A stretch of 64,000 nt of DNA from Spongiibacter tropicus DSM 19543 (GTDB taxonomy: Bacteria; Pseudomonadota; Gammaproteobacteria; Pseudomonadales; Spongiibacteraceae), in NCBI RefSeq assembly GCF_000420325.1, contig NZ_ATUS01000002.1, forward strand, positions 124,001 through 188,000. The letters run 5' to 3'. Both the position numbers and the translations under genes were made by a program. The first letter of the stretch is position 1, and each line of letters opens with the position of its first letter. Under the pieces are notes generated by a model that was not told where the DNA came from, made no database searches, and saw only the letters and a list, made by a program, of their open reading frames with translations. Shown piece by piece: positions 39,268 through 48,000 of this stretch.

Positions 39268-39912
39268 ATGATCACTGCACAGCAAGCTTTAGCGCGGCTC
39301 AAAGAGGGCAATGCGCGTTTCGTTGAAAAACTCAGCGCCAATGAAGATACCTGCATGGTCAACCGCCCTGAGCTGGTGGCCGAGCAGAGCCCTTTCGCGA
39401 TTATTTTGGGTTGTTCCGATGCACGCGTTCCCGCCGAGCTGGTATTCGATCAGGGCCTGGGCGACTTATTTGTTATCCGCGTGGCAGGAAATATCGTTGC
39501 ACCGTCTGGCATTGGCAGCGTTGAGTTTGCCGCACTGAGCTTCGGCACACCATTGGTCGTGGTGCTGGGCCACTCAAAATGCGGCGCAATCAACGCCACC
39601 GTCAATGCCCTGACCGGCAACTCAAAAATCCCGACGTCCAACCTTCATTCGATCGTTAAACGTGTTCGCCCGGCGGTAGAGAGCCTGCTGGCCACGGAGT
39701 TGAAACACGACCATGACAAGCTGGTGGAGCAAGCGGTACGCGCGAATGTCCGCAGTTCTGTTGAACACCTTTCCAGCGGCTCATCGACCCTTGAAAGCCT
39801 GATCAGCGAAGGCAAATTGATGGTTGTGGGTGCCGAGTACTCCCTCGAAACCGGCAAGGTGGACTTCTTCTATGAAGACTACTGGGAGCGCATCCGCAAT
39901 CTCGACGAATGA
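39268..39912 (+). CDS. can: Beta-class carbonic anhydrase
   Basis: 214 residues. The zinc ligands are clear: Cys49 and Asp51 in GCSDARVPAE, His102 and Cys105 in LGHSKCGA. Arg53 completes the Asp-Arg dyad. It hydrates CO2 to bicarbonate. Length and the GNIVAPSGIGSVEFA motif fit the clade common in marine bacteria. It lies 56 bp after pldA, and its 3' end overlaps the alkyltransferase-like gene by 41 bp on the same strand. Confidence 0.96.
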   Translation: MITAQQALARLKEGNARFVEKLSANEDTCMVNRPELVAEQSPFAIILGCSDARVPAELVFDQGLGDLFVIRVAGNIVAPSGIGSVEFAALSFGTPLVVVLGHSKCGAINATVNALTGNSKIPTSNLHSIVKRVRPAVESLLATELKHDHDKLVEQAVRANVRSSVEHLSSGSSTLESLISEGKLMVVGAEYSLETGKVDFFYEDYWERIRNLDE

Positions 39913-40231
39913 CCTCAGTGACCGGGCGCGCCAGCAACTGAGGCTGGCGCTCAGCCACATTCCTCATGGCAGGCTGTGCAGCTACGGCGAACTCGCCCGG
40001 CAAGCCGGGCTGCCCGGTCGGGCACGCTGGGTGGGCAGACAGCTGTCACAGTTACCCGAGGACACGGCTCTGCCTTGGCACCGGGTCGTCAATGCGCAGG
40101 GCCGAATCAGTTTCCCGGTGGGCAGTGATCAATACCAGCGGCAACTTCAGCGCCTGTTAGAAGAAGGCAGCGCCGATACCGCCGGCAAACTCTACTGGCG
40201 GCAGCGTCGCTGGCCCCTTCACGAAGACTGA
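39872..40231 (+). CDS. Alkyltransferase-like (ATL) DNA-repair protein
   Basis: 119 residues. The only reasonable start is ATG 39872, inside carbonic anhydrase, with AAGGTGG nearby. It is the DNA-binding domain of O6-alkylguanine transferases: LALSHIPHGRLCSYGELARQ and VGRQLSQLPEDTALPWHRVVNAQGRI. The acceptor Cys of PCHRV is Trp (W69, PWHRV), the signature of ATL proteins, which bind O6-alkylguanine and flag it for nucleotide excision repair rather than transfer the alkyl group. Its stop overlaps the convergent ampG by 13 bp. Confidence 0.9.
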   Translation: MKTTGSASAISTNDLSDRARQQLRLALSHIPHGRLCSYGELARQAGLPGRARWVGRQLSQLPEDTALPWHRVVNAQGRISFPVGSDQYQRQLQRLLEEGSADTAGKLYWRQRRWPLHED

Positions 40232-41490
40232 GCATCGCTGGGCTCAGACCACGGCGCCACTTTAAACAACATCAACATGCCCGGAACCGCCAACGCGGTG
40301 CAGAAGAGGTAGAAATTGGTCCAGCCAATCGCCTCGACAATCCAGCCGGTGGTGGCGTTGGCAAAGGTGCGCGGCAATGCGGCAAGTGCGGTAAACAGGG
40401 CGAACTGCGTGGCGGCATAGGCCGGCGTTGTTGCCCGGGCAATAAAGGCGGTAAAGGCCGCGGTGCCCAAGCCAACGCCGAGGTATTCAAAAACAATCAC
40501 CAGCGTCAGCGCCAGCCGGTTGGGGCCGATTTCCGCCAATGCAGCAAAGCCCAAAATACTGGCGACTTGGACAAAGCCAAATACCCACAGTGCCCGGTTA
40601 ATTCCCAGGCGAATCATGATGACACCGCCAACCAGACCGCCAATGATGGCCGCCGTCAGCGAGGCGGTTTTGGCGATGGTGCCAATCTCGGTCAGGCTGA
40701 AACCAATATCCAGATAAAACGGCGATGACAGCGCCGTGGCCATGTTGTCGCCGAGTTTGTAGAGAAACAGGAACGACAGCAGCAACAGGGCACTGCCCAA
40801 GCCGCGGCGCAATACAAACTCCCGGAACGGCTCAACGACGGCCGCCCGCAAAGTCAGCGGCGCAACACTGGCATCAGAGGCCTCGCTGACCCACAGCGTC
40901 ATGGCAACGCCGATTGCCATAAAGCCGGCCATCACCATAAACACCGTGCTCCAGGGCAGGTAATCGCCCATGATGACGCCCAGCGAACCGGGCACCAAGC
41001 CAGCCAGTCGGTAGGCCTGCACGTGTATGGCATTGCCCAGACCGAGTTCTTCATCTTTCAGCAATTCGCGACGATAGGCATCCAGCACCACATCCTGACT
41101 GGCGCCGAAAAACGCCACGCCCGCCGCCACATAGGCCACCAAGCCCACTGACACTTTGGGATCAATAAATCCCAGTGCCGCCATCGACAGCATCAGTGCG
41201 ATTTGAGTAATCAGCATCCAGCCACGGCGACGCCCCAGAAAAGGCGGCACGTAGCGGTCCATTAACGGCGCCCAGATAAACTTCCAGTTGTAGGGAAAAC
41301 CCACCAGGGCAAACAGACCGATTTCCGTCAGCCCGACGCCCTCACTGCGCAGCCAGGCAGGCACCAACTGAATAAGGAAATAGAGTGGTAGCCCCGAGGC
41401 GATTCCCGTCAATACACAGATAAACATCTGCCGGGTGAAAATCGCTTTATGCCAGGGCTGTTCTGCCAGTGGCGTGTCGGCATCGCTCAT
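40219..41490 (-). CDS. ampG: AmpG-type muropeptide permease
   Basis: 423 residues with about 12 to 14 membrane helices. MFS motifs are GIASGLPLYFLIQLVPAWL and GFPYNWKFIWAPLMDRY, with the AmpG sequence GASQDVVLDAYRRELL. AmpG imports GlcNAc-anhydroMurNAc peptides from periplasmic murein turnover. ampD and ampE are at 59.9-61.4 kb in this window; no ampC or ampR is seen. Confidence 0.92.
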   Translation of the reverse strand: MSDADTPLAEQPWHKAIFTRQMFICVLTGIASGLPLYFLIQLVPAWLRSEGVGLTEIGLFALVGFPYNWKFIWAPLMDRYVPPFLGRRRGWMLITQIALMLSMAALGFIDPKVSVGLVAYVAAGVAFFGASQDVVLDAYRRELLKDEELGLGNAIHVQAYRLAGLVPGSLGVIMGDYLPWSTVFMVMAGFMAIGVAMTLWVSEASDASVAPLTLRAAVVEPFREFVLRRGLGSALLLLSFLFLYKLGDNMATALSSPFYLDIGFSLTEIGTIAKTASLTAAIIGGLVGGVIMIRLGINRALWVFGFVQVASILGFAALAEIGPNRLALTLVIVFEYLGVGLGTAAFTAFIARATTPAYAATQFALFTALAALPRTFANATTGWIVEAIGWTNFYLFCTALAVPGMLMLFKVAPWSEPSDAQSS

Positions 41491-41532
41491 CCGACGACCT
41501 CCGCGTAAAGGAACAAAGACAACAGTAAGGCC

Positions 41533-42015
41533 TTAATCACGGAAGTTATTAAACTGTAGTGGCTGTTCAAGATCCGCCTCACGGAGCATAGCCATGACCT
41601 GCTGAAGGTCATCACGCTTTTTGCCGGTCACCCGTACTTGATCGCCCTGAATCTGCGTTTGTACTTTAATCTTGGTGTCTTTAATCAGCTTGACGATTTT
41701 TCTCGCCAGATCACCTTCCAGTCCGGTTTTCATGGTGATGCGCTGCTTCACCTGCTTGCCAGAGGTTTCCACCTTGTCGAGCTCCATGGCCTTGGGATCG
41801 ATTTTGTTCTTGATCAGATTGCTGCGCAGCATGTCTTCCATCTGAGTCAGCTGAAACTCGGCATCTGCGTAGATGACGGCATTGAGGCCATCTCGTTCGA
41901 ACTTGGCATCGACGCCCTTGAAGTCAAAGCGCGTTTCGATCACACGGTTGGACTGATCCAAAGCATTAGTAAACGTGTGCAAATCCACTTCAGAAACAAT
42001 ATCAAATGAGGGCAT
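41533..42015 (-). CDS. yajQ: YajQ family nucleotide-binding protein
   Basis: 160 residues from ATG 42015 (MPSFDIVSEVDLHTFTNALDQ), the standard start; the frame extends upstream without good reason. It has the whole YajQ fold, with RFDFKGVDAKFE and VTGKKRDDLQQVMAMLREADLEQPLQFNNFRD at the C-terminus. YajQ proteins bind nucleotides; Xanthomonas and Pseudomonas members bind c-di-GMP. It is divergent from panE across 106 bp. Confidence 0.95.
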   Translation of the reverse strand: MPSFDIVSEVDLHTFTNALDQSNRVIETRFDFKGVDAKFERDGLNAVIYADAEFQLTQMEDMLRSNLIKNKIDPKAMELDKVETSGKQVKQRITMKTGLEGDLARKIVKLIKDTKIKVQTQIQGDQVRVTGKKRDDLQQVMAMLREADLEQPLQFNNFRD

Positions 42016-42121
42016 CGGGTCGTTCCTTAACAATTCTAGCGGGCCAAGTGTAGCAAGCACCGACGCAAGTCAACAGCATCGGACATTGCCGCAGCGCAGG
42101 CCTATCCCGTAAGCTGCGCCC

Positions 42122-43030
42122 ATGCATACACACGAGCTTCACTGGTCTATTCTCGGTGCAGGTGCTATCGGCACGCTGTGGGCTTCTTATGCCTTCAAAC
42201 AAGGCCGCAGCGCCGCTTTATTGCTGCGCGATAACGCCCGACTGGAAGACTATCGGCGGGCGCGGGGTATTCTCGCTACCCTCGGCGGCAGCGCCGAACT
42301 GCTGCCGCTGCCAGCGCAGTCCTGCGAGGAAGACGGCGCCCCCATCGACCACTTGTTGCTGACCACCAAAGCCCCGGACAGTCTTAAAGCACTGAGCCGA
42401 ATCGACCGTCGTCTCAGCAGAGGCGCAACCGTGGTGCTATTGCAAAATGGCCTTGGCGTGCGCGAAGAATTGCTGGAAAGGCGACCCGATCTGCATTGCT
42501 ACCAAGCAGTGACCACCGAAGGCGCCTATCGCCCGGCCCCCTTCCAAGTGGTTCACGCCGGTCGCGGCCAGACCTTACTGGGCGGCGGGCCGAATGCCGA
42601 TTTGCTCGCCAACAGTCTCAGTGTCGGGCCACTGGATGTCAGCGCGACCGAAGACATTGACGCCGCACTCTGGCGCAAGCTGGCGGTCAACTGCGCGATC
42701 AACCCCCTTACCGCGCTTTATCGCTGTCGTAACGGCGAGCTACTGGACAACCCGCTGGCACTCCAGCAATTACACCAGGTTATCGACGAAATACTCGAAC
42801 TGGGCGAATACATGGGCCAGCCCGCGCGCTTCGACGGACTGCGTGAGCAAGTGCTCGCCGTCGTCAGAGGAACCGCGCTGAATCGCTCGTCTATGCTGCA
42901 GGATATTGAAAATGGGCGCCCCAGCGAAATTGACTATATTACCGGCTACCTTTGCCGCTATGCGTCAGACGTGGGCCTGACACTGGACACCAACCAACAG
43001 CTTCTGGAACAGGTTCGCGCACTGTCGTAA
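42122..43030 (+). CDS. panE: 2-dehydropantoate 2-reductase
   Basis: 302 residues. The N-terminal NADPH-binding loop WSILGAGAIGTLWASYAFKQG is followed by LLTTKAPDSLKAL and LLQNGLGVREEL. The C-terminal domain has WRKLAVNCAINPLTALYRCRNGELL, with the catalytic Lys in the WRKLAVNCA run, and SSMLQDIENGRPSEIDYITGY. It reduces ketopantoate to pantoate for coenzyme A synthesis. No other pan genes are nearby. Confidence 0.93.
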   Translation: MHTHELHWSILGAGAIGTLWASYAFKQGRSAALLLRDNARLEDYRRARGILATLGGSAELLPLPAQSCEEDGAPIDHLLLTTKAPDSLKALSRIDRRLSRGATVVLLQNGLGVREELLERRPDLHCYQAVTTEGAYRPAPFQVVHAGRGQTLLGGGPNADLLANSLSVGPLDVSATEDIDAALWRKLAVNCAINPLTALYRCRNGELLDNPLALQQLHQVIDEILELGEYMGQPARFDGLREQVLAVVRGTALNRSSMLQDIENGRPSEIDYITGYLCRYASDVGLTLDTNQQLLEQVRALS

Positions 43031-43126
43031 ATCCGCTTGCCATGCGCGCTGCAGCGCCGTTTTAATACGGTGAACAGCAAATCAAACCTGCCTGCGATGC
43101 TGCGGGCCGCCATGCGAGTCCCAGAT

Positions 43127-44314
43127 ATGACGCTGACAGCCCTGCAAGCGTACAACATAGAAAAAGCCATTGCGGCGGGCCGACAGATCGAGGCCATCAA
43201 ACAGTACCGCCAGGCCACGCACTGTGACCTGGCCGAGGCAAAAGCCGCCATTGATCGCATCAGCAATGAATTGCGCGAGCAAAAGCCCTGGCTGTTTAAA
43301 CACACGGCACCACCTGAACCGAAGGGCATCCGCAAGTCGGTCATCAATGTCAAAGCATTCGCCTTGTTTATGCTGGTCGATGCCGTGATTTTCGCCGGTG
43401 TGATTTACTACTTTTTTCTTCGCGACACGCCATCGTCGCAGCGAGACAGCACCGCCGTTACCAATGCGCTTGAGACCACCTCCGCACATGCCAAGCCCAA
43501 ACGCTTGAAGCTGTCGGGCAAGATCGATACCGGCAGCTTTTCCGTAACGCTCGCTGACGGCGAGCGCTTTGAATCGCTGTATCTCGACAAAATTGCCGAC
43601 CGCCATTACATCCGGCGCAAAGGCAGCTCGGCAAGCCGCCAGTATGATGACAGCCTGCTGGAGCGCAAAATTAAAACGGCCCGAAGCCAACAGGCTGCCA
43701 CAAGGACACCGCCAGAGGGCACGAGCACCCTCTCAATCCCTCGCGATACCGACGCCCCCGTCATCGACGGCATTCTGGAAGCGGATGCATGGCGCGACGC
43801 GCTTCGCCTGACTAGCGATGACGGCAGCCAAACCACACTGTATGCCAAGGTTGTCGGCGACTGGTTATTTATCGCCTGCGACGCCACCGCTGAACGGACG
43901 GCCAGTGGCTATGACCAACTGCGCGTGTATCTCCACATGGGCCTGTTCGACACACTGGTCAACGAGAGGATTCATATCGGCCGTGGCCCCGGGATAACCA
44001 GCATTCGACAAACTCGCTTTCACTGGCAGGGCGAACCACCCAGCAGCGACAAGGAGCGCTGGAAAAAATACGCCATCAGCGACTGGGGACTCTATCAATA
44101 CGCCCAAGGTAGCTCATCAATGTACAGCGGCCACCGCCAGTATGAAGCCGCCATCCATCTCGGCGAAGCAGCACTGCACGCCAACACGCCCTTCCCCCTC
44201 TATACAGAGCTTGAAACAGATCCTTTGCGCGACACCAACGGCAAATTTGTCGAGCGACAGTACCTCGGCAGTTTCGGCAGCGATGCCCAGCCGCTATGGT
44301 TATATTTCAACTAG
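43127..44314 (+). CDS. Membrane protein with L7/L12-like N-terminal helix pair and C-terminal CBM9-like domain
   Basis: 395 residues from ATG 43127, the first Met before the recognisable domain; upstream candidates (43097, 43112, TTG 43037) cannot be excluded. Residues ~1-45 resemble the C-terminal helices of ribosomal L7/L12 (AIKQYRQATHCDLAEAKAAIDRI). A membrane helix follows at ~77-97 (VKAFALFMLVDAVIFAGVIYYFF). Residues ~210-395 begin DAPVIDGILEADAWRDALRL, the usual entry into family 9 carbohydrate-binding (DOMON-like) sandwiches. No catalytic motif is visible. Function is unknown. It lies between panE and the cobalamin riboswitch, with no shared operon evident. Confidence 0.7.
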   Translation: MTLTALQAYNIEKAIAAGRQIEAIKQYRQATHCDLAEAKAAIDRISNELREQKPWLFKHTAPPEPKGIRKSVINVKAFALFMLVDAVIFAGVIYYFFLRDTPSSQRDSTAVTNALETTSAHAKPKRLKLSGKIDTGSFSVTLADGERFESLYLDKIADRHYIRRKGSSASRQYDDSLLERKIKTARSQQAATRTPPEGTSTLSIPRDTDAPVIDGILEADAWRDALRLTSDDGSQTTLYAKVVGDWLFIACDATAERTASGYDQLRVYLHMGLFDTLVNERIHIGRGPGITSIRQTRFHWQGEPPSSDKERWKKYAISDWGLYQYAQGSSSMYSGHRQYEAAIHLGEAALHANTPFPLYTELETDPLRDTNGKFVERQYLGSFGSDAQPLWLYFN

Positions 44315-44363
44315 TACTCCCTCAACCACAAGGCTTGGGTCAACAAGCGTCGGCCATCGCAAT

Positions 44364-44392
44364 TTGACAAGCCTTGTCGCCCGGCATACAGT
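44364..44392 (+). promoter_or_regulatory. btuB: Sigma-70 promoter of the btuB-cob operon
   Basis: A perfect -35 TTGACA (44364-44369) is followed after 17 bases by TACAGT (44387-44392). Transcription would start about 44,400, immediately before the riboswitch. Confidence 0.75.
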
Positions 44393-44404
44393 TGCGCCGC
44401 CTGA

Positions 44405-44577
44405 AACAGGTGCCCTGAAGCGTGTCACGCTCAAGGGTTAAACGGGAAGTTCGGTGAGTCGACCTCGACAAGACCGACGCTGCCCCCGCAACGGTAATCA
44501 CCCCATGGTGAGAGCCCGGAACCGGCCTGATCAGTTGTTTACCCGATGTAGCGGAGGGCTTCATCAGTGGTCATATA
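44405..44577 (+). promoter_or_regulatory. Cobalamin (AdoCbl) riboswitch
   Basis: The conserved core is unmistakable: CAGGTGCC at ~44407, AACGGGAAG-TTCGGTG (44441-44455), GCTGCCCCCGCAACGGTAA (44479-44497), AGAGCCCGGAACCGGCCTGAT (starting near 44511) and TGTAGCGGAGGGCTTC near 44560. It precedes btuB by about 60 bases. No T-run terminator follows, so control is probably translational: ACCTC (44588-44592) can pair with the btuB GAGGT (44627-44631). Confidence 0.95.
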
Positions 44578-44636
44578 TTCGTATATCACCTCTATCCCTC
44601 CCTCATTGCTGACGTTCACAAGCTTTGAGGTTTATC

Positions 44637-46496
44637 ATGAAACTCGCAAAACTCGCTATTGGCGGCTGCCTGCCGCTGTTTATTAGTCTCGCCCATGCCG
44701 GTTCACCGGAAATGGAAACTACGGTTGTCACCGCCACTCGGATTGAGCAAAGCCTGGCCGAAGTATTGGCGCCGGTCAGTGTCTTCGAGCGCGCTGACAT
44801 TGAACGCATCGCACCGCTAGACCTGCAGGAACTGCTGTCCCGCGCAACGGGTGTCAGCATGCTGCGCAATGGTGGTCGCGGCTCTGCCACCAGTCTGTTC
44901 TTGCGCGGCAACAACAGTAATCACACGCTAGTGCTAGTCGACGGCGTGCGTGTCAGCTCAGCTACCAGCGGCAGCCCGGCATTGACCAACCTTCCCCCGG
45001 AGCTGATTGAGCGAGTGGAAATTGTGCGCGGCCCCCGCTCGGTGCTTTACGGTTCCGAAGCCATTGGCGGCGTGGTCAACATTATCACCAAGAAGTTTCA
45101 TGATACCGATGGCGTGAAGCCCTTCGTCCAGATGAGCGCGGGGTCGAACAACACCTTGAAAGCACTGGCGGCACTGAACGGCGGCAATGCCGACACGCAG
45201 TTCAGCTTGAGCCTGCTGCATGACGAAACCGATGGTGTCGACAATACCACCAGCACCGCGGGCCGCCATGGCGATGACGACGCCTTTGAACAGCAAGCCC
45301 TAAACTTCAGCCTGGTTCATCGCATCAACGAGCGTGCAAACCTCTATGCGATGTATCAGCAGAGTGATTCGGAAAACGACTACGATGCGAACTGCTATGA
45401 CAACGCCTGGAATACTGTCGAGTGCGCACCCTATGGTGACAACTCCGTCAGCGTCGGCAGTCTGCGTGGCGAGTTCCTGCTTACCGATAACTGGAAACTC
45501 ACCCTCAGCGCAGGCCGCTCAGGGGATGAAAGTGAAACCGAGTATCGCTACGTAGATCCTGCCGCTCCGCGTGGTGACATTTTTAAAACCACCCGCAAGC
45601 AAGGCGGTATTCAAAACGACTTCACGCTGGGCAAAGCCTATACCCTGACCCTCGGCGGCGAATACTTCAGCGACAAAGTGAAAAGCACGCAAAATTATGA
45701 TCAAGGTGAACGCGATGCCAGCGCGGGTTACCTGCAATGGCAGGCCGACCACGGCTTGATTGATTATGTGCTGGGCTGGCGCCACGACAACAATGAGCAG
45801 TTCGGCAGCCACAACACCCGCAATGCGGCAGCAGGCATCGACCTGACTGAGTCAATAAAAATGGTCTTGTCGTATGGCGAAGGTTTTAACGCCCCGACGT
45901 TCAATGACCTTTACTACCCAGGCTACGGTAACCCCGACCTTGAGCCCGAGCACTCAAAAAACCGTGAAGTCGAGATTCGCGGCCAGCAATCATGGGGACG
46001 CTGGAGCTTGAACTATTTCACCAATGATGTCGAAAAACTGATCGCGTACAATCCAATCACTTTTGGTCCGGATCAGATTAATTCTGCGCGCATCAAGGGT
46101 GTAGAAGCCAGTGTTTCCACCGTGATTGCCCTGTGGCATATCGATGCGAATATCACGCTGCTGGATACCGAAGATCGCGACCTCGGCAAGGAGCTGCGCC
46201 GCCGCCCCGACCGCCAGGCCAACATCAATGTTGATCGCGAATGGGATCGCTGGGGCGTCAATGCCAGCCTGAGACTGGTGGGAAGCCGCTATGAAGATGC
46301 CGCCAACAACGATGAACTGAGTGGCTATGGCCTGCTGGATGCTGGCATTTCCTATCGTCTGCGCGAGGATCTCAGCCTGAAGTTTGCCGTGAAGAACGCC
46401 CTCGACAAGGAGTACATCAGTGCGCGTGGCGGAAGTCTTGGCGACTACCAGTCTGTCGGACGCGAGGCGCTGCTGAGTATCACCTATAATCCCTGA
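44637..46496 (+). CDS. btuB: TonB-dependent cobalamin receptor
   Basis: 619 residues from ATG 44637, with GAGG seven bases upstream. The signal peptide ends near AHA|GSP; a TonB box METTVVTATR follows. The plug has FLRGNNSNHTLVLVDGVRV and ERVEIVRGPRSVLYGSEAIGGVVNIIT. The barrel follows, with PTFNDLYYPGYGNPDLEPE, a repeat found in BtuB-type receptors. It transports B12 or cobinamide across the outer membrane. The chain ends SITYNP, without the usual terminal Phe or Trp. It is the first gene after the riboswitch and heads the btuB-cobO-btuFCD-bluB-cobQ run. Confidence 0.96.
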   Translation: MKLAKLAIGGCLPLFISLAHAGSPEMETTVVTATRIEQSLAEVLAPVSVFERADIERIAPLDLQELLSRATGVSMLRNGGRGSATSLFLRGNNSNHTLVLVDGVRVSSATSGSPALTNLPPELIERVEIVRGPRSVLYGSEAIGGVVNIITKKFHDTDGVKPFVQMSAGSNNTLKALAALNGGNADTQFSLSLLHDETDGVDNTTSTAGRHGDDDAFEQQALNFSLVHRINERANLYAMYQQSDSENDYDANCYDNAWNTVECAPYGDNSVSVGSLRGEFLLTDNWKLTLSAGRSGDESETEYRYVDPAAPRGDIFKTTRKQGGIQNDFTLGKAYTLTLGGEYFSDKVKSTQNYDQGERDASAGYLQWQADHGLIDYVLGWRHDNNEQFGSHNTRNAAAGIDLTESIKMVLSYGEGFNAPTFNDLYYPGYGNPDLEPEHSKNREVEIRGQQSWGRWSLNYFTNDVEKLIAYNPITFGPDQINSARIKGVEASVSTVIALWHIDANITLLDTEDRDLGKELRRRPDRQANINVDREWDRWGVNASLRLVGSRYEDAANNDELSGYGLLDAGISYRLREDLSLKFAVKNALDKEYISARGGSLGDYQSVGREALLSITYNP

Positions 46497-46519
46497 GCAC
46501 CAACAGGAGCCCACATACG

Positions 46520-47122
46520 ATGACGGATGAAGAACAGCGCCACCGCGAGCGGATGGCCAAGAAAAAAGCACTGATTGATGCCCGCGTTGCCAAGGCAACC
46601 GAAGAGCGCGGAGTACTGATCGTACTCAGCGGTCCCGGCAAAGGTAAATCCAGTTCGGGTTTCGGCACAGTCATTCGCTGTATTGGTCACGGCTATAAAG
46701 CAGCGGTAGTGCAGTTCATCAAGGGTACCTGGGACTGCGGAGAGCGGAATTTTCTCCAGCAGTTCTGCCCCGACACCCCGTTCATCGTAATGGGCTCCGG
46801 CTTCACCTGGGAAACCCAAAGCAAGGCGCGGGACCGCGAAGCGGCACAACAAGCCTGGCAAAAGACAAAGGCGCTTTTAAAAGATGAAAGCCTGCATCTG
46901 CTTTTGCTGGATGAGCTGACCTATATGCTCAAGTACGGCTATATCGATGCCGATGAGGTCTATGACGCTCTCAAACAGCGCCCGCCGGAAATGAGTGTAA
47001 TCATTACCGGCCGTGGCGCGCCGCCAGCCCTCAAGGAACTGGCAGATACTGTGTCGATGATTGACGACAAAAAGCACGCTTTCCGCGACGGCGTGAAAGC
47101 CCGTAAGGGCGTCGACTGGTGA
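46520..47122 (+). CDS. cobO: Cob(I)yrinic acid a,c-diamide adenosyltransferase (BtuR/CobO family)
   Basis: 200 residues. The P-loop is LSGPGKGKSSSGFGT, followed by VVQFIKGTWDCGERN, the conserved LLLLDELTYMLKYGY and VIITGRGAPPAL. It attaches the 5'-deoxyadenosyl group to cobalt in corrinoids. It begins 23 bases after btuB. A second, unrelated adenosyltransferase of the PduO family is encoded at 58,484. Confidence 0.96.
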   Translation: MTDEEQRHRERMAKKKALIDARVAKATEERGVLIVLSGPGKGKSSSGFGTVIRCIGHGYKAAVVQFIKGTWDCGERNFLQQFCPDTPFIVMGSGFTWETQSKARDREAAQQAWQKTKALLKDESLHLLLLDELTYMLKYGYIDADEVYDALKQRPPEMSVIITGRGAPPALKELADTVSMIDDKKHAFRDGVKARKGVDW

Positions 47123-48000
47123 CACGGTTTGTACTGGCGGCAATCGTCGCCTGCTGTTTTCCCCTGCTCGGCTATGCCGACGCGACTTGCGTGCAGGACG
47201 ACCGGGACAAAACCCTTTGCCTGGAGAAATCCGCCAGCCGGATTATTGCCCTGTCACCGGGGGCAACGGAGCTGGTCTATGCTGCCGGTGCAGGCGATCA
47301 TCTCATTGCCGCCGTCACCTTCAGCGATTATCCCGACGCGGCTCAGAAACTCCCTCGCGTAGGCAGCTACAACCGCTTCGACCTGGAAGCCATTCTCAGT
47401 CTGAAGCCCGACTTATTGATTGGCTGGCACAGCGGCAACCCGGTCGAACAGTTAGCCCAACTGGAATCGCTGGGGCTGACGGTGTACTACAGTGAACTGC
47501 GCGGATTTGCCGATGTTGCCAGCACGCTGCGGCGTCTCGGGAAACTCGCAGCGACGGAAGCAATCGCCGAGACCGCCGCCAGCGAGTTTGAGAACGGGAT
47601 CGACGAGCTGCGCAACCGTTATTCCAGCGCCAAGCCCGTGCGAGTCTTCCAGCAGATATGGGAGAATCCGCTGATGACCGTCAACGATGAACACCTGATC
47701 AGCGAAGCAACGCGCCTGTGTGGCGGGGTGAACGTGTTTGGCGCATTGCCCCGACTGGCCGCGCGCATTGACCATGAGGCCGTATTGGCCGCCGACCCTG
47801 AAGCCATCATAGCCGGTGGCATGGGCGAGGAAAATCGAGACTGGCTCGACGCCTGGCTGCCCTATTCCGGTCTGATTGCAGTACAGCGGAACAACCTGTT
47901 CTTTGTGCCGCCATCGACGCTGCAACGACCCACTCCCCGCCTGCTGGAAGGCACGCGCCTGCTTTGTCAGCACTTGGAGACCGCCCGTGCGCGGCGCTGA
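47119..48000 (+). CDS. btuF: Periplasmic cobalamin-binding protein
   Basis: 293 residues from GTG 47119, which overlaps the cobO stop (GTGA). The signal peptide is MTRFVLAAIVACCFPLLGYA. The mature protein has the BtuF fold: RIIALSPGATELVYAAGAGDHLIAAV, DLEAILSLKPDLLIGWHSGNP, a connecting helix, and RPTPRLLEGTRLLC near the end. It carries corrinoid to BtuCD. The next gene starts inside its 3' end. Confidence 0.93.
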   Translation: MTRFVLAAIVACCFPLLGYADATCVQDDRDKTLCLEKSASRIIALSPGATELVYAAGAGDHLIAAVTFSDYPDAAQKLPRVGSYNRFDLEAILSLKPDLLIGWHSGNPVEQLAQLESLGLTVYYSELRGFADVASTLRRLGKLAATEAIAETAASEFENGIDELRNRYSSAKPVRVFQQIWENPLMTVNDEHLISEATRLCGGVNVFGALPRLAARIDHEAVLAADPEAIIAGGMGEENRDWLDAWLPYSGLIAVQRNNLFFVPPSTLQRPTPRLLEGTRLLCQHLETARARR

